The position numbers and the translations under genes are program-made. DNA of 35,604 nt from a virus. The notes under the pieces are model-generated. The model was not told the origin of the DNA, did not search any database, and worked only from the letters and a program-made list of their open reading frames with translations. The stretch lies in the IMG/VR virus record IMGVR_UViG_3300047552_000487, positions 1 to 35,604 of that record. One strand, written 5' to 3'. Below, piece after piece: positions 1 to 9,709 of the stretch. The first letter of the stretch is position 1, and the number at the start of each line of letters is the position of its first letter.

Positions 1-2068
1 GCGTATTTGTCGCGCCGGCCACCGTCGGCGTATTCGTGGGGGTAGCGGTAGGCGTTTGCGTCGGCCCGCCCGGCGTGATGGTCGGCGTCGCGGTTGCAGC
101 TTGGACATAGATGATGTCCAGCGCCGGCCTGAAGCCGATGTTACCGTTCTCGCTCGCGCCGAAGTAGATTGTCTCGGTGAATGTGTCTGAGCCAATCAGG
201 ATCAGGCCGGCATTGGCAAGCGTCCCGGCGTACCAGTCGCCCACAAGCATCGTCATGTCAACGCCGTATGATAGGCCCTCGTCTTCGATGGTGATACCAG
301 CGTAAGGCGCTTCGGCGTTGTAGTCGCCACCGGCAATCCCCCAGGCCGTTGTACCGTCAACGGTTGACCACGTTACGCCGCTCTCCGTCCAGGAGTTGTT
401 ATTGAGCGCGTAGGCTTGCATCAGCATGGCCGCGCCGCCGCTATTGGTGATCGCGGTAAGTCTGAGTGTCGCGATTTTGATGGCTACGCCAGACGGCAGA
501 CTGGATATGTCGAAACGTAGGACGGCGCGCCGCGTGCCGGTGTTGTTGACCTGCAACTGCGTGCCTGCCCCATAGTTTGACGTAGTAGACGCGTAGCTGA
601 GTATAGAGTCGTCAACCGCACTTAACGTCAACAGTTGCTCGATGCCCGTAACTGTTGGCGTTGGCGTGCGCGTCGGCGTAGACGTTGCCGCCGCCGCAGT
701 CCATGTAGGCGTGCGCGTGCGCGTGGGCGTCCGTGTGTATGTCGGCGTTGACGTTGGGCCGCCAGGCGTCGGCGTGTTTGTCGGCGTCCATGTGGGATAG
801 ACTGTCCCGATGTTCGGCGTAGCAATAGCAAGATAGCGCGTGTAGTTCGCTTGCAATGTTGGCACAAACCACGATAGGTATGTCTGCGCGGCCGGCTGCA
901 TAGCGCCAGTCACGCAGGCCGCCGATGCGCCCACGCCGCCGGCCGCGTAGAATGAGTCGTAGGACGGCGCGGCGTCGTGCCCGTTCTCCCAGATGATACG
1001 GGTCTGCGTATCGTACACGTCAAACAGGTAGTTGTATCCGGTACAGCCGTCGCGTCCATCGCCCCAACAGTTCTTTTTGAGCCACAGCGCCTTACCGTAT
1101 TTGCCAAGTCCATAGATGATAGGCATTTGCGCTACGCCGCCGCGATTCGGGGATGTGAAGTTGCGGTCGTAGCAACCGGTCACGCCGTCCCAACTCAGCC
1201 CGCTTCCAAGTTGCAAGACGATGGGTGTGCTGATGAAATGGCGCTTGTACATATCAATGAGTTGCTTGACCTGTTCGGAGATGTAGTGGCATGACTTCTC
1301 AGTCCAAGCCCAACCGGTCGGATCGGTATAGGGCAGCTTAAGCGACGTGACGGTTTCGGTGATATACGTGCCGGCAATCCAGGCGCGTACATCGGCCTTG
1401 CCATTTGTGCAATCTGATGTTTGGCACCAGTTCAGCTCGCCATAGTCACCGATGCTGATGTGGATAGCCGCAACCCGATCATCGTTGTCATAGCGTTCGG
1501 CCATTTCCGCAACGAGGTCTTCCCAAAGGTCAATGAATAGCGGAGAGAAGATATTTGTCCGTCCGTTGGGATACTCCGTGCTATTCGGATAGCCGGCGGC
1601 GGCGTTCGCCGTCGTGAACCACCCCGGCACGACGCTTGCCATCGAGCCTTCGCTGTGCTCGACCTGTAGCCATATCTTGTTTGTGGTATCGGCCTTCGCG
1701 ACTTCAGAATCGAGCGAGTCCCAAACGTATGTCCCCTGCGTCGGTTCAATCTCAGACCAAAACACGTTAGGATAGCCCCATGTCGTGTTATACACTCCCG
1801 GCGAAAATGCTTGACATCGGCCCCAGAATCCCGGCGAAGTGTATTGCTTGAAAGCTACGCGCGTCACGGTTTCAGCCGGCAGTCTGAGCGGCCCGGCCAT
1901 CGGCTCACCAGTTGCAAGCGGATAGGCCGCCTCGCGCGTCGCGGCTGCGTCTTCAGGACTGAGCGCAGGCCGCGCGAAAGCCAGTATCAGCACGACGGCG
2001 AGCAGAAATAGCCCGCCGGCGATGTAGACTCCGTATCGTTGTATCAGGCGTCGGCAATCGTATGCCAT
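1..2068 (-). CDS. Secreted glycosidase-like protein with Thr-Pro linkers and a DNRLRE-type domain (C-terminus cut by window edge)
   Basis: I translated this frame by hand. It is open from ATG at 2068 to base 1, about 689 codons with no stop, so the gene continues beyond the left edge. A short basic N-terminus precedes a hydrophobic stretch at about residues 13-31 (signal peptide or anchor). Residues about 55-410 resemble a TIM-barrel glycosidase of the GH42/beta-galactosidase type, with WSEIEPTQGTYVW near the start. E211 (in GDYGELNW) and E361 (in IIWENG) are candidate catalytic acids. A TPT-rich linker (about 416-473) leads to a beta-rich domain (about 476-660) with the DNRLRE pattern RRAVLRFDISSLP and SWTESGVTW, then a second TPT linker. 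The start overlaps the upstream fibre gene by 25 bases. The signal sequence is odd for a virion protein; it may be exported to the host surface instead. The fold is inferred from sequence patterns, and the substrate is unknown. Confidence 0.75.
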   Translation of the reverse strand, partial: MAYDCRRLIQRYGVYIAGGLFLLAVVLILAFARPALSPEDAAATREAAYPLATGEPMAGPLRLPAETVTRVAFKQYTSPGFWGRCQAFSPGVYNTTWGYPNVFWSEIEPTQGTYVWDSLDSEVAKADTTNKIWLQVEHSEGSMASVVPGWFTTANAAAGYPNSTEYPNGRTNIFSPLFIDLWEDLVAEMAERYDNDDRVAAIHISIGDYGELNWCQTSDCTNGKADVRAWIAGTYITETVTSLKLPYTDPTGWAWTEKSCHYISEQVKQLIDMYKRHFISTPIVLQLGSGLSWDGVTGCYDRNFTSPNRGGVAQMPIIYGLGKYGKALWLKKNCWGDGRDGCTGYNYLFDVYDTQTRIIWENGHDAAPSYDSFYAAGGVGASAACVTGAMQPAAQTYLSWFVPTLQANYTRYLAIATPNIGTVYPTWTPTNTPTPGGPTSTPTYTRTPTRTRTPTWTAAAATSTPTRTPTPTVTGIEQLLTLSAVDDSILSYASTTSNYGAGTQLQVNNTGTRRAVLRFDISSLPSGVAIKIATLRLTAITNSGGAAMLMQAYALNNNSWTESGVTWSTVDGTTAWGIAGGDYNAEAPYAGITIEDEGLSYGVDMTMLVGDWYAGTLANAGLILIGSDTFTETIYFGASENGNIGFRPALDIIYVQAATATPTITPGGPTQTPTATPTNTPTVAGATNT

Positions 2069-3225
2069 GTAGTCCCATCCCATCGCTTCAGAACGTTATT
2101 GTCAATGTCATACCAAATGCCGCGTTCATCCGCGCCCCATGTCGGTTGTTCGGCCCAAGAGCGGTCTATGTTTCCGCCGGTGAAGTTCTTCCAGCGGATA
2201 GCGGCCCCGTACAAGTTTAACGTCGTGCTATCAATCCCCAAGACTAATATCGGGCCGAGACTATCATCAAACACGCCCAACTTTAGTTGTTGATTGGAGA
2301 AAATCTCAGGGTCATAAAAATCATTCTGACCCAAAAAAAGGTTATATGCTTCGCTTGCAACTTTTATTTCTATGCTGTGTCTTGTTATCTCTATCTCTTC
2401 ATCTGAGTCGCTCGATGATATGACCAGAGCGGGCAAATCAGCCAACCCTTCACTACCATTTACTACAAGGTCTAACCCCTGCCTTCTTGTATAAACGGTT
2501 ACTGTGTCATCAAACAAGACACCACCAGAATCGAGAGTAGAACGGAACGTGATGGCGGCCCTATCTGAATTAGACCCATCAGTAGGATTGGCAATTTCTA
2601 TACCGTTCCAATCCAATGATGTGTAGTTTTGTGGGCTCCCAACCTTACCAAGAACAATGTTTCCCGTTGAATTGTTTACCGTCCAGACCGAAGACCCATT
2701 TCTCCATCCGCCAATAGCCGATGACGTTGCGCCGAACCCGCTGAAGTTGACGCCCCATGTGCCCGTGCCAATCTGTATGCGGTCGCTGGTAAGAAGCACT
2801 CTCGATAGCGCCCCAACCAGTGCTATCTTCGTCACCTTGAGCGAGCCATCAATGACAACATCGCCATCAATGTGAACGTCGCCATCTGACATATAGACGC
2901 TAGGTTGTCCCGGAAGCCCCAACCTAAACGATTCGTCAATCCAAGACAAAGCGAACATCAGTTGCTTGGATGAGTTGTACATCTGCATCCCATAGACGAC
3001 ATCGCCAACCGAGATGTGCGCCCCGTCGCGGTCTCCACTGTGCAATGTTCCGCTTTGCAACTCACCAGCATTTACCGTGAGTGCATCAAGCGAACGCACA
3101 GAAATACGGTCGCCGGGGATTGTGCCGCGTCCAATCTCATAGCCCGGAAACGAACCGTCAGCCTGTGGTGTCCAGGGCAACATGCCAAGAACGTCAGCGC
3201 GTGTAACCATTCTGTTCTTTGGCAT
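2044..3225 (-). CDS. Tail fibre / receptor-binding-like protein
   Basis: This 393-residue protein is rich in short beta-strand repeats, Gly, Ser and Asn. Its C-terminus (ERGIWYDIDNNVLKRWDG) matches a pattern common in phage tail-fibre and tip proteins. The middle contains repeated hydrophobic-Asp/Gly segments such as DGDVHIDGDVVIDG, typical of fibrous beta-structure. It starts at ATG 3225, joined to the preceding stop as TAATG. It follows the tail hub and two other tail-tip candidates, the usual place for adhesion proteins. No enzymatic motif is visible. The assignment rests on composition, C-terminal pattern and position. Confidence 0.6.
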   Translation of the reverse strand: MPKNRMVTRADVLGMLPWTPQADGSFPGYEIGRGTIPGDRISVRSLDALTVNAGELQSGTLHSGDRDGAHISVGDVVYGMQMYNSSKQLMFALSWIDESFRLGLPGQPSVYMSDGDVHIDGDVVIDGSLKVTKIALVGALSRVLLTSDRIQIGTGTWGVNFSGFGATSSAIGGWRNGSSVWTVNNSTGNIVLGKVGSPQNYTSLDWNGIEIANPTDGSNSDRAAITFRSTLDSGGVLFDDTVTVYTRRQGLDLVVNGSEGLADLPALVISSSDSDEEIEITRHSIEIKVASEAYNLFLGQNDFYDPEIFSNQQLKLGVFDDSLGPILVLGIDSTTLNLYGAAIRWKNFTGGNIDRSWAEQPTWGADERGIWYDIDNNVLKRWDGTTWHTIADA

Positions 3226-3737
3226 TAGAATATTTCCTCAGCAAAATCGAGAATGGGCGTCATGTCTTCATCGGTAGGATAATCCCCGCTTCCTGAATCA
3301 ATCACTTCCAAGAAGTATTCCTGTCCGTAAGTCAGGTCGCTTATCTCATCCAAGTCCAAGATACGATACTCGTATGTATCGCCAATATCTCGGTCGCAGT
3401 TCTCTAGCTTCTTGCGAACGGTTTCACTGTTGGTATCCGTGTAGACCAACTCAGCATCGAAGGCTCGATAGCGCAAGTAGTTCAACACGCGTCTCAGATA
3501 GATGCGCGTCTTTTGACCAGCCGCGCCTTCGCGGAATCCAGTAATGGTAGCCCTGTTCCTGTAGAAGCAAAGAGCGTAGCCGTGAGGAAAGCCACCCGCA
3601 ACATCGTATCCATCTTGCCCGTATCCGCTTGTATCATCACCAGCAATGATGAGCAGGTTATTCCACAGCAATCGCAGGTCGGTTGTGCCGAGAAAGTAGT
3701 ATCCATGTTCAATGTCAGGTACAACCGCGTATGTCAT
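3225..3737 (-). CDS. Putative tail-tip protein, unrecognised
   Basis: This 170-residue acidic protein shows no family I recognise. It contains aromatic and Tyr-rich stretches (HGYYFLGTTDLRLLWNN at the start) and an acidic C-terminus (DEDMTPILDFAEEIF). The start overlaps the upstream stop as ATGA (3734-3737) and the stop overlaps the next start as TAATG, so it is translationally coupled to both neighbours. Position between the tail hub and fibre suggests a structural or assembly role at the tail tip. That is inference from context only. Confidence 0.55.
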   Translation of the reverse strand: MTYAVVPDIEHGYYFLGTTDLRLLWNNLLIIAGDDTSGYGQDGYDVAGGFPHGYALCFYRNRATITGFREGAAGQKTRIYLRRVLNYLRYRAFDAELVYTDTNSETVRKKLENCDRDIGDTYEYRILDLDEISDLTYGQEYFLEVIDSGSGDYPTDEDMTPILDFAEEIF

Positions 3738-4708
3738 AAGCCTTCACCCAAGTAGTAGACGCGAACATAGGCGTTGCCAGTATAATTAGGTGAGTTGGGA
3801 ATGTTGGTAGATGCAATCACCTGCACGCTCATCAACTCTCCCGGTGATGCTGCAACCGCGCTTATGTCAGCATACCCATCGAAATGTGCCATGTCAGTTT
3901 CGTCGTTGGGGTCTGTTTCAGGCGGGGTATTGTGCCCACCTTCGTACAAGCACTTCGTAGAGTCAATGCGCGTTCCGTTGACATAAACATAGGCTTCAAC
4001 TGCCCCTGGGTTGCTCTGGTCTTTGCCAAGCGCAATATGATAGTAAAGCGTTCCGGCATCGTTGCGAATCATGTACCCATCGAAAACAGTAACGGTATTG
4101 CCGCCGTTATTGGGAAAGTCTGATACTTCACCCATCTTCATAGCCTGATTGGGCGCAACGCTCACCAACTCCAAAGCCGTAACGTTATCCGCAAGGTGTT
4201 GCAGGTCAGTCGCTACGCTTGCGCTTTCGTTCTCAGTAAGAGCCGCCGCGTCGTTCAAGGCGACGTATCCGACTGGCGCGCTGATAATCTCGGATATTTC
4301 GTAGATAAATCCGTTGTTTGCTGCGGTGTTTGTGACACGGATAAGTACAAGTTCTTCGTCAACCGGATGTGTTGGTGCGGTCGGTTTGTCCACGAGCGAT
4401 ACGGCTCCACGTTGTCTTCCCGCTCCAGTAAGCGTTACAATGGCAGTTGTCATGTCCTTGTAATAGATTTTGAGTGTACCACCACCTGCATTGTCAACAT
4501 CGTAGTAAAGGTATTCGTTTGCAGCGAGAGTAGCGTTGTGATAATGCACGATATAGAAATCACGCTCGGAGCCAGTTCCGCATTCTTCTCTTGCATGTGG
4601 AACGCGCAGCGACAGGGAACGGTTGTACAACTCAGCAACCGCCCCCGTGAGTGTATTAACCTGCCTTGCGCTCAGGTATTGACCATCAATGAATGTTGGG
4701 ATATACAT
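3734..4708 (-). CDS. Putative tail-associated structural protein
   Basis: The protein has 324 residues. The N-terminus (IPTFIDGQYLSARQVNTL) resembles the start of phage tail-tip or fibre proteins that dock to a baseplate. The centre has an Ala-rich helical segment around NDAAALTENESASVATDL. The C-terminal third is a beta-rich domain with VEAYVYVNGTRI and VRVYYLGEG, which could be a carbohydrate-binding or jelly-roll fold. It is coupled to the hub gene at 4708 and to the next gene by ATGA. No catalytic motif is seen. Confidence 0.55.
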   Translation of the reverse strand: MYIPTFIDGQYLSARQVNTLTGAVAELYNRSLSLRVPHAREECGTGSERDFYIVHYHNATLAANEYLYYDVDNAGGGTLKIYYKDMTTAIVTLTGAGRQRGAVSLVDKPTAPTHPVDEELVLIRVTNTAANNGFIYEISEIISAPVGYVALNDAAALTENESASVATDLQHLADNVTALELVSVAPNQAMKMGEVSDFPNNGGNTVTVFDGYMIRNDAGTLYYHIALGKDQSNPGAVEAYVYVNGTRIDSTKCLYEGGHNTPPETDPNDETDMAHFDGYADISAVAASPGELMSVQVIASTNIPNSPNYTGNAYVRVYYLGEGL

Positions 4709-6738
4709 TAGTAGAAAGCCCTGCCCTTGCCAGTCACGTTGCCAAGAACGGACGTGCCAAGCAAGAAGTAATCCGAGTAAGCATACAGGTCATCAGCCGG
4801 GAGTAGGTCTAGCGTCATAGTGAACCCGCGTTCGCCATAGTTCCAGTCTAACCTCTGTATATAATGCGAAGCGGAAAGCCCGCCGGGTGCAGTAGTAGTA
4901 ATTCTATCCCCAACTTCCAGCCAGGGCATCGCTTTGACCACGTGAACCTTCTTGGTCAGGCGGTTGGCTGCGTATCGGTCAAGCAGGAACCTTCCAAGAG
5001 CCTCGGCGTGCTCCCTTGTCTGTACGTTGCGGTTGTCAATCGAAATCATGCGCCAGCCGGCTCTAGGCGCACTGTCAGCCGGGTCTTCAATCACAACACC
5101 GGCATCAGTCCGATAGAGGGTTACTTTTTGTTCCTTGCCCGTGATAACCGGACGGCCCCTCAGTTCCAACTTGCGAAGATACAAGTCAGTACCAAGAAGA
5201 TTGATAACCTTGACATAAGCCTGTTGCGCCCACACTTGACGTTCAGCCCCATCATAGAGCGAAACCGTTACATCTGTTGATTCGTTCTTGGCGGCTCCCC
5301 CTGAAGTGGTGAACACGAAGTCCTTGAAGTAATCGTCATTTACCGGGTCAACCACGCTGTATGCGGGATTGTCGAAAGACGCCTTGATGATTTTCGTAGC
5401 GCCAGCAGGTAGCCTGTATTGCTCCGCAGATGACCAGATGATTTGTTCTTGTGCAATCCGAAGCGGGTAGTACCAGACCTCTACTGCGTTCTTGTACTCT
5501 TTGCGTGAAGGCGAAACGCCGCCGCTTAGTTCGGTGTAATCGTCAACTGTAAATATTGGTTCAATGTTGACAATCGTGAGCGCGTGCGTTGCGTTCTCGA
5601 ATACGAGTTTGCTGGAAACAGACGCCGCCCCAGATGGTGAGTAGTACAACCTACCGCCCTCGGCCTCTGCAATCTTAACCATCTCAGACCACAGCGGTTC
5701 ATCGTCCAGCCAAGCAAATGGGATAACGTAGGTTCCCTTGTCCATCACGAGTGTACTTGCCGCGATGGTAGGTCTCTGAGTTGCTGGAAGTGTGTTGACG
5801 TACTGCTCGATGATTTGGTCAGTCCGCATGTTCTGAAGTAAGGTTGTCTTGGGCCGATACTCCAACATCCTCTGTGACTTATCTCTTGCGGTGATAGTCA
5901 CTTCTCTTCCGACGGCATCAATGGCGTAGTCCTCGATATGACCTTTCATCACGTAGACGCCTTCGGAATAGACCAGTGTAACATCATCGTAATAGGCAAC
6001 ACCGCCGTTAGCAACCGGACAGCCAAGAACCAATCTAACAGATGTACAATCGGTTGGTGCGATGAATTGTACGTTTAACGGGGCGTAGTTCGTTCCGGTA
6101 ACGCCCGTGTTCGTTACGGCCACAATATCTGTCGAGTGCGTAGCGTCAACAATTTGGTACTTTCCACAGTTACCAAGACCATCTCCACGCGTGTAGAACG
6201 TCAGCGAGTAGAACGTTCCGGGAACAACCGTGAAGGCTTGGTGCAAGGTGGTATTGCTCGTAGCGCCTGCGGTTAGTTTTGCCGCCGCAGACCCGCCATG
6301 CACGCTAGTCCCTTCAACCGCAATCGCCCCGCTTCCAACCGTGTCAACCCACGTCCCGAAGTCACCGCCCGTAGATGTCTCGAAGTCCCCATTGACGATA
6401 AGTGACGGGCCGGTGTAGTATCCGAGAAGGACGCGAAACGCAAGCCCCAACCAGGAACGCCCACCGATATAACTGTAAAGCGGGCCGGCCGCGTACCAGG
6501 GCGTGAACCTCTCAGTCTGATTGTTCAGTACAATCGTTGCTTCATCCGCGATGCCGTTGCCAATCGCGCTGAGTCCCGCGTCGGTATTCACGGCTTCAAG
6601 TTTGCCGTTTGCGCTTTGGACGTAAGCAGATTCATCTACCCAATTTGTGCCGTCCCATTGGACAAACACCCGGCATAGATGTCCACGCCCAGAAGCCCTG
6701 CTTGCTGCAAGTACAGTTCCAGAGATGTCTTGCGTCAT
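4708..6738 (-). CDS. Tail hub / tail-associated protein with an inserted carbohydrate-binding-like domain
   Basis: I start the 676-residue protein at ATG 6738, not further upstream. This ATG overlaps the preceding TGA as ATGA and has a GAGGAAG ribosome binding site in front. Residues about 1-110 and 258-676 look like a phage tail hub of the gp27/Tal type (DEATIVLNNQTERFTPWY, IDAVGREVTITARDKS, WLEVGDRITTT). Between them, residues about 112-257 form a separate module, LIVNGDFETSTGG through YYDDVTLVYSEG, with the pattern of CBM4/9-type jelly rolls (NGDFE start, F.V.PG..Y.L.F, YYDDV end). It would sit at the tail tip and contact host glycans. The hub role is inferred from position after the tape measure and from this core. 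Confidence 0.65.
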   Translation of the reverse strand: MTQDISGTVLAASRASGRGHLCRVFVQWDGTNWVDESAYVQSANGKLEAVNTDAGLSAIGNGIADEATIVLNNQTERFTPWYAAGPLYSYIGGRSWLGLAFRVLLGYYTGPSLIVNGDFETSTGGDFGTWVDTVGSGAIAVEGTSVHGGSAAAKLTAGATSNTTLHQAFTVVPGTFYSLTFYTRGDGLGNCGKYQIVDATHSTDIVAVTNTGVTGTNYAPLNVQFIAPTDCTSVRLVLGCPVANGGVAYYDDVTLVYSEGVYVMKGHIEDYAIDAVGREVTITARDKSQRMLEYRPKTTLLQNMRTDQIIEQYVNTLPATQRPTIAASTLVMDKGTYVIPFAWLDDEPLWSEMVKIAEAEGGRLYYSPSGAASVSSKLVFENATHALTIVNIEPIFTVDDYTELSGGVSPSRKEYKNAVEVWYYPLRIAQEQIIWSSAEQYRLPAGATKIIKASFDNPAYSVVDPVNDDYFKDFVFTTSGGAAKNESTDVTVSLYDGAERQVWAQQAYVKVINLLGTDLYLRKLELRGRPVITGKEQKVTLYRTDAGVVIEDPADSAPRAGWRMISIDNRNVQTREHAEALGRFLLDRYAANRLTKKVHVVKAMPWLEVGDRITTTAPGGLSASHYIQRLDWNYGERGFTMTLDLLPADDLYAYSDYFLLGTSVLGNVTGKGRAFY

Positions 6739-7103
6739 GCCGGCGCTTCCTCTTTCAGTGTCACAGAAACATCGTAGAAGAATCCAGCCTGGTAGTAAGC
6801 AGGTTTCACCGCGCACGGGCCTGTACAGCGAACGTGCGTATGTTCCCCGGCTACATCAGACGACTCAAACTCCACCGCAGCAAGGACTCCCGCTGCCCAC
6901 GCCGCTTGAATAGTTGCTACTTCAGCCGCAGTCAACCCGCGCCAACGCACCGTCCACACCTTCCTGTATCCAGTCGTTGTGACGGTGTTGAAGATAAGTT
7001 TACCAGAGCCGGCCTCGACGAAGTTTCCTACCATCTCGTAGGAAAGTGAACACTCGAATGGGTTAGCCAACGTAGAGGTGTTCAGTTTGGTTACTACTGT
7101 CAT
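6735..7103 (-). CDS. Putative minor tail protein
   Basis: This 122-residue beta-rich protein contains KVWTVRWRGLTAAEVATIQAAW. That resembles the strand-plus-helix pattern of small siphophage minor tail proteins in which a W.(V/L).(F/W) strand precedes a helix. It lies between the tape measure and the hub, where distal-tail or minor tail proteins are found. Start and stop both overlap neighbours (ATGA on each side). It is too short for a full Dit protein. The exact tail role is uncertain. Confidence 0.55.
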   Translation of the reverse strand: MTVVTKLNTSTLANPFECSLSYEMVGNFVEAGSGKLIFNTVTTTGYRKVWTVRWRGLTAAEVATIQAAWAAGVLAAVEFESSDVAGEHTHVRCTGPCAVKPAYYQAGFFYDVSVTLKEEAPA

Positions 7104-9709
7104 GGCTGGCCCCCTGCGTTCTTGCGCCTGTCTATGTTATCCGACACGGGGCCGGTGAGCTTATCCACCAGAGCCTTCATCACATCAACGTTAGCTCCGT
7201 TGACCAATCCCTTGTAGAAGACATTGCCAACAACCGCGCCAGAATCGTAGACTGGTTTCTGATTGGCAAGCAGTTGGTCTGCAACGATGCGGGTTGTCTC
7301 AGCCGGTAGATTGGCTTCCTTGATGGCTGCGGTGTAACCTTGTGCATACGTCTTGCCCGCCTTCTCACCGCCAGAACTCAGACCAAGAGCAATCTTCACA
7401 TCATCTGCATTACCCTTGAATCCAGCCTTCTCAAGCTCTTTCATGGCCCGGTCGGTCAGTGCTTGCTTCTGAGCATCGTCCATAACAGACTGTCCGTAAG
7501 ACTTGACGAAAGCGCCCCAATCAACATTCTCTGGCATGTAGCCGCCATAGAACTGGTTCTTGGTCTCAGCGAGCCATCCTTGCTTTTGTTCCTTAGTCAT
7601 CTTCTTGACAGCATCAGGAACCATGTGCGCCCATTCCTTGCTGCCGTTTACACCGGCTTCAAGGCGGCGAATGTACTCATCCCACTTGTCCTGATAACCG
7701 CCAAACATACCAGTTTGTGTCTTGAACATATCGCCGGCAGTCACACTTGTGGGGGAGAGAAGGCCAGATATTTTAGAACCCATGTCCTTAAAGGTATCTT
7801 GGTATGACTTCTGAGAGTCCTTAGCTGACTTTTCCCATGCGCTCGCAACCTTCTTGGCGGCGTCTTGCTGCGTCTTAACGTAGGTTTGTACGGCGTCTAA
7901 CGTCAGTGTTCCACTTTCATAAAGCGCCCACGCCTTCTTGTAGATGGCAATATCAGACGTGAGTGTCTGCATTTCTTCACGGATAGCGGCAATCGCATCA
8001 GCCGGAGCGCCAGAAGCAACCGCCTCATTCAGCGCAATCCCCCAAGCGGAAAGAGCGCCTTCCGCGTTGGTGATGTCAGGGGAGAGCAACTTCCAGATGG
8101 CGTCTTGATTAGCAAGGTCTTTGTTGTACAACCCAACGCCGGGCGTGTACTTGTTCATAAACGCACTGGCATCTGTGTTCCACAAGTCTGGTGGTAGTAC
8201 AACCGGAGCGGTCTGTGAAGACTGGCGCGGGATACCCTCGCGCCGATTCTCATATTGCAAGGCAGCCATTCCCAAGAACAGTGAGTTATTCAGACGTGCT
8301 ATGTCTGCCTCAAGCATACCAGCTTCTATTCGCGCCGCTTCCAATTCGGCCCTAATCGCGCTCTTATTGGCTCGCGGCCCGGCGTTGGCTAGTTTCTCTT
8401 GGAGTTGTGTTATCTTTTGATTGGCCGTGTCTAGCTCAAGTTCCATCGCCTTGCCAATGCCATACGATGTCTTGGGGGCAAAGACTGTTTTCCCTAGTGC
8501 TTCGTTGATGACATCTTGAACTGCATTTATGCCAGAGATGCGGATTATTCCCGCAAGCTGCCCTATTCTCGTGAAGAACAAAGACCACTCGCTTTCTGCT
8601 TGCGTCTTTGTTTTATCGAAAAGCTCACCCGTATGCTGTTCTGCTTGTACACCCCTATTTTTTATATCTTCAGGAACTAACTTCTCCCTGTCAGCGGCAG
8701 CCCGAACATCCTGTACAGCTTTCAGCCATTGCGGAAGGTAAATCGTTGCAAACTCATCCAGCATACTACGTATGCCATCGTATGTCGGCTGGAATATTTC
8801 AGAGGCAATTCTGCTCCCATAGTCTACCACGGTCGTCGTAAGCCCGGACATTGACTTGTTCATGGCCTGAGCCATGCCGCCAAAGTCGCGCTGCATGCCG
8901 TAAAGAATACCCTTGATAGCTACTCCAGAGTCAACCGCTCTATCTTCTACCATCTTCATGGCAGTAGCAACATCAACGTTCAGCGTCTCGGCCAGATATT
9001 GCCACGCGTTGACGCCAGCCTCGGAAAACTGAATCATCTCCTGCGTCATTACGTGGCCCTTGTTCTGCATCTGGCCCAAAGCACGAACCAGATGGTCAAC
9101 GGTATACGAATCGCGTCCCAACGCGCTCGCGGCGTCCACGAGCGTTTGAAGCGTTCCTGAAACTTCCTTAGCTGCCCATCCATAAGCTAGAAGTCTTTGC
9201 GCGCCAGTAGCAACCTGCTCGAATGTCGCCGGCGTCTTGGCAGCCAGCAAGAACATATCTTCGACCATCTGACGGCCAGTTCCGATGTCACGCGTCAGGG
9301 TAGTAAACCCCGTGCTCATCTTGAACATGGTATCATTAAACTCTAGCCCGGCCCTTACCGCGCCCATCAAACTATCGGCAATCTGGCGTCCCATGTTAAG
9401 CACGTTGAAGCCAACGGCCATGCCGATGCCCTGCATTACGGACGATGCCACGCGGCCCATGTTGGAAAACGAGTTGGTATGAGCGCGCTCGGCATTTCTG
9501 GCCGCGTCAATGATGGCCCGCTCCTGGGCGCGGGCCGCGTCAACAATTACGCGCATCTGGGCGTTGGCTGCCGATTGTGCAATGCGACTTGAATTGACGG
9601 TGGCATTACTCGACGTGGCGGCAAGTTGTTGCACTTGCTTCATCACATTGTTGATAGCCGCCGTCGCCATGTCGCGTGCAGTTATGATTAGTTCTAGGGT
9701 ATCAGCCAT
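7100..9709 (-). CDS. Tape measure protein
   Basis: This 869-residue protein sets tail length and is ejected or remodelled during infection. Residues about 1-100 are helical and Ala/Arg-rich. Residues about 115-260 match the conserved tape-measure N-terminal domain (FMLAAKTPATFEQV-like segment, then ALGRDSYTVDHLVRALGQMQ and KGHVMTQEMIQFSEAGV). The rest is mostly helical with coiled-coil stretches such as LDTANQKITQLQEKLANA. It is the longest gene here. The ATG at 9709 directly follows the TAG that ends the frameshifted chaperone reading frame, and its stop overlaps the next start. Order (tail tube, chaperones, tape measure) is the standard siphophage one. Confidence 0.9.
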   Translation of the reverse strand: MADTLELIITARDMATAAINNVMKQVQQLAATSSNATVNSSRIAQSAANAQMRVIVDAARAQERAIIDAARNAERAHTNSFSNMGRVASSVMQGIGMAVGFNVLNMGRQIADSLMGAVRAGLEFNDTMFKMSTGFTTLTRDIGTGRQMVEDMFLLAAKTPATFEQVATGAQRLLAYGWAAKEVSGTLQTLVDAASALGRDSYTVDHLVRALGQMQNKGHVMTQEMIQFSEAGVNAWQYLAETLNVDVATAMKMVEDRAVDSGVAIKGILYGMQRDFGGMAQAMNKSMSGLTTTVVDYGSRIASEIFQPTYDGIRSMLDEFATIYLPQWLKAVQDVRAAADREKLVPEDIKNRGVQAEQHTGELFDKTKTQAESEWSLFFTRIGQLAGIIRISGINAVQDVINEALGKTVFAPKTSYGIGKAMELELDTANQKITQLQEKLANAGPRANKSAIRAELEAARIEAGMLEADIARLNNSLFLGMAALQYENRREGIPRQSSQTAPVVLPPDLWNTDASAFMNKYTPGVGLYNKDLANQDAIWKLLSPDITNAEGALSAWGIALNEAVASGAPADAIAAIREEMQTLTSDIAIYKKAWALYESGTLTLDAVQTYVKTQQDAAKKVASAWEKSAKDSQKSYQDTFKDMGSKISGLLSPTSVTAGDMFKTQTGMFGGYQDKWDEYIRRLEAGVNGSKEWAHMVPDAVKKMTKEQKQGWLAETKNQFYGGYMPENVDWGAFVKSYGQSVMDDAQKQALTDRAMKELEKAGFKGNADDVKIALGLSSGGEKAGKTYAQGYTAAIKEANLPAETTRIVADQLLANQKPVYDSGAVVGNVFYKGLVNGANVDVMKALVDKLTGPVSDNIDRRKNAGGQP

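Noticed and set aside
4196-4711. Plus-strand frame of 171 codons opposite the tail gene
   Set aside because: Cys/Ser/Val-rich shadow of a well-placed minus-strand gene that is coupled to both neighbours.
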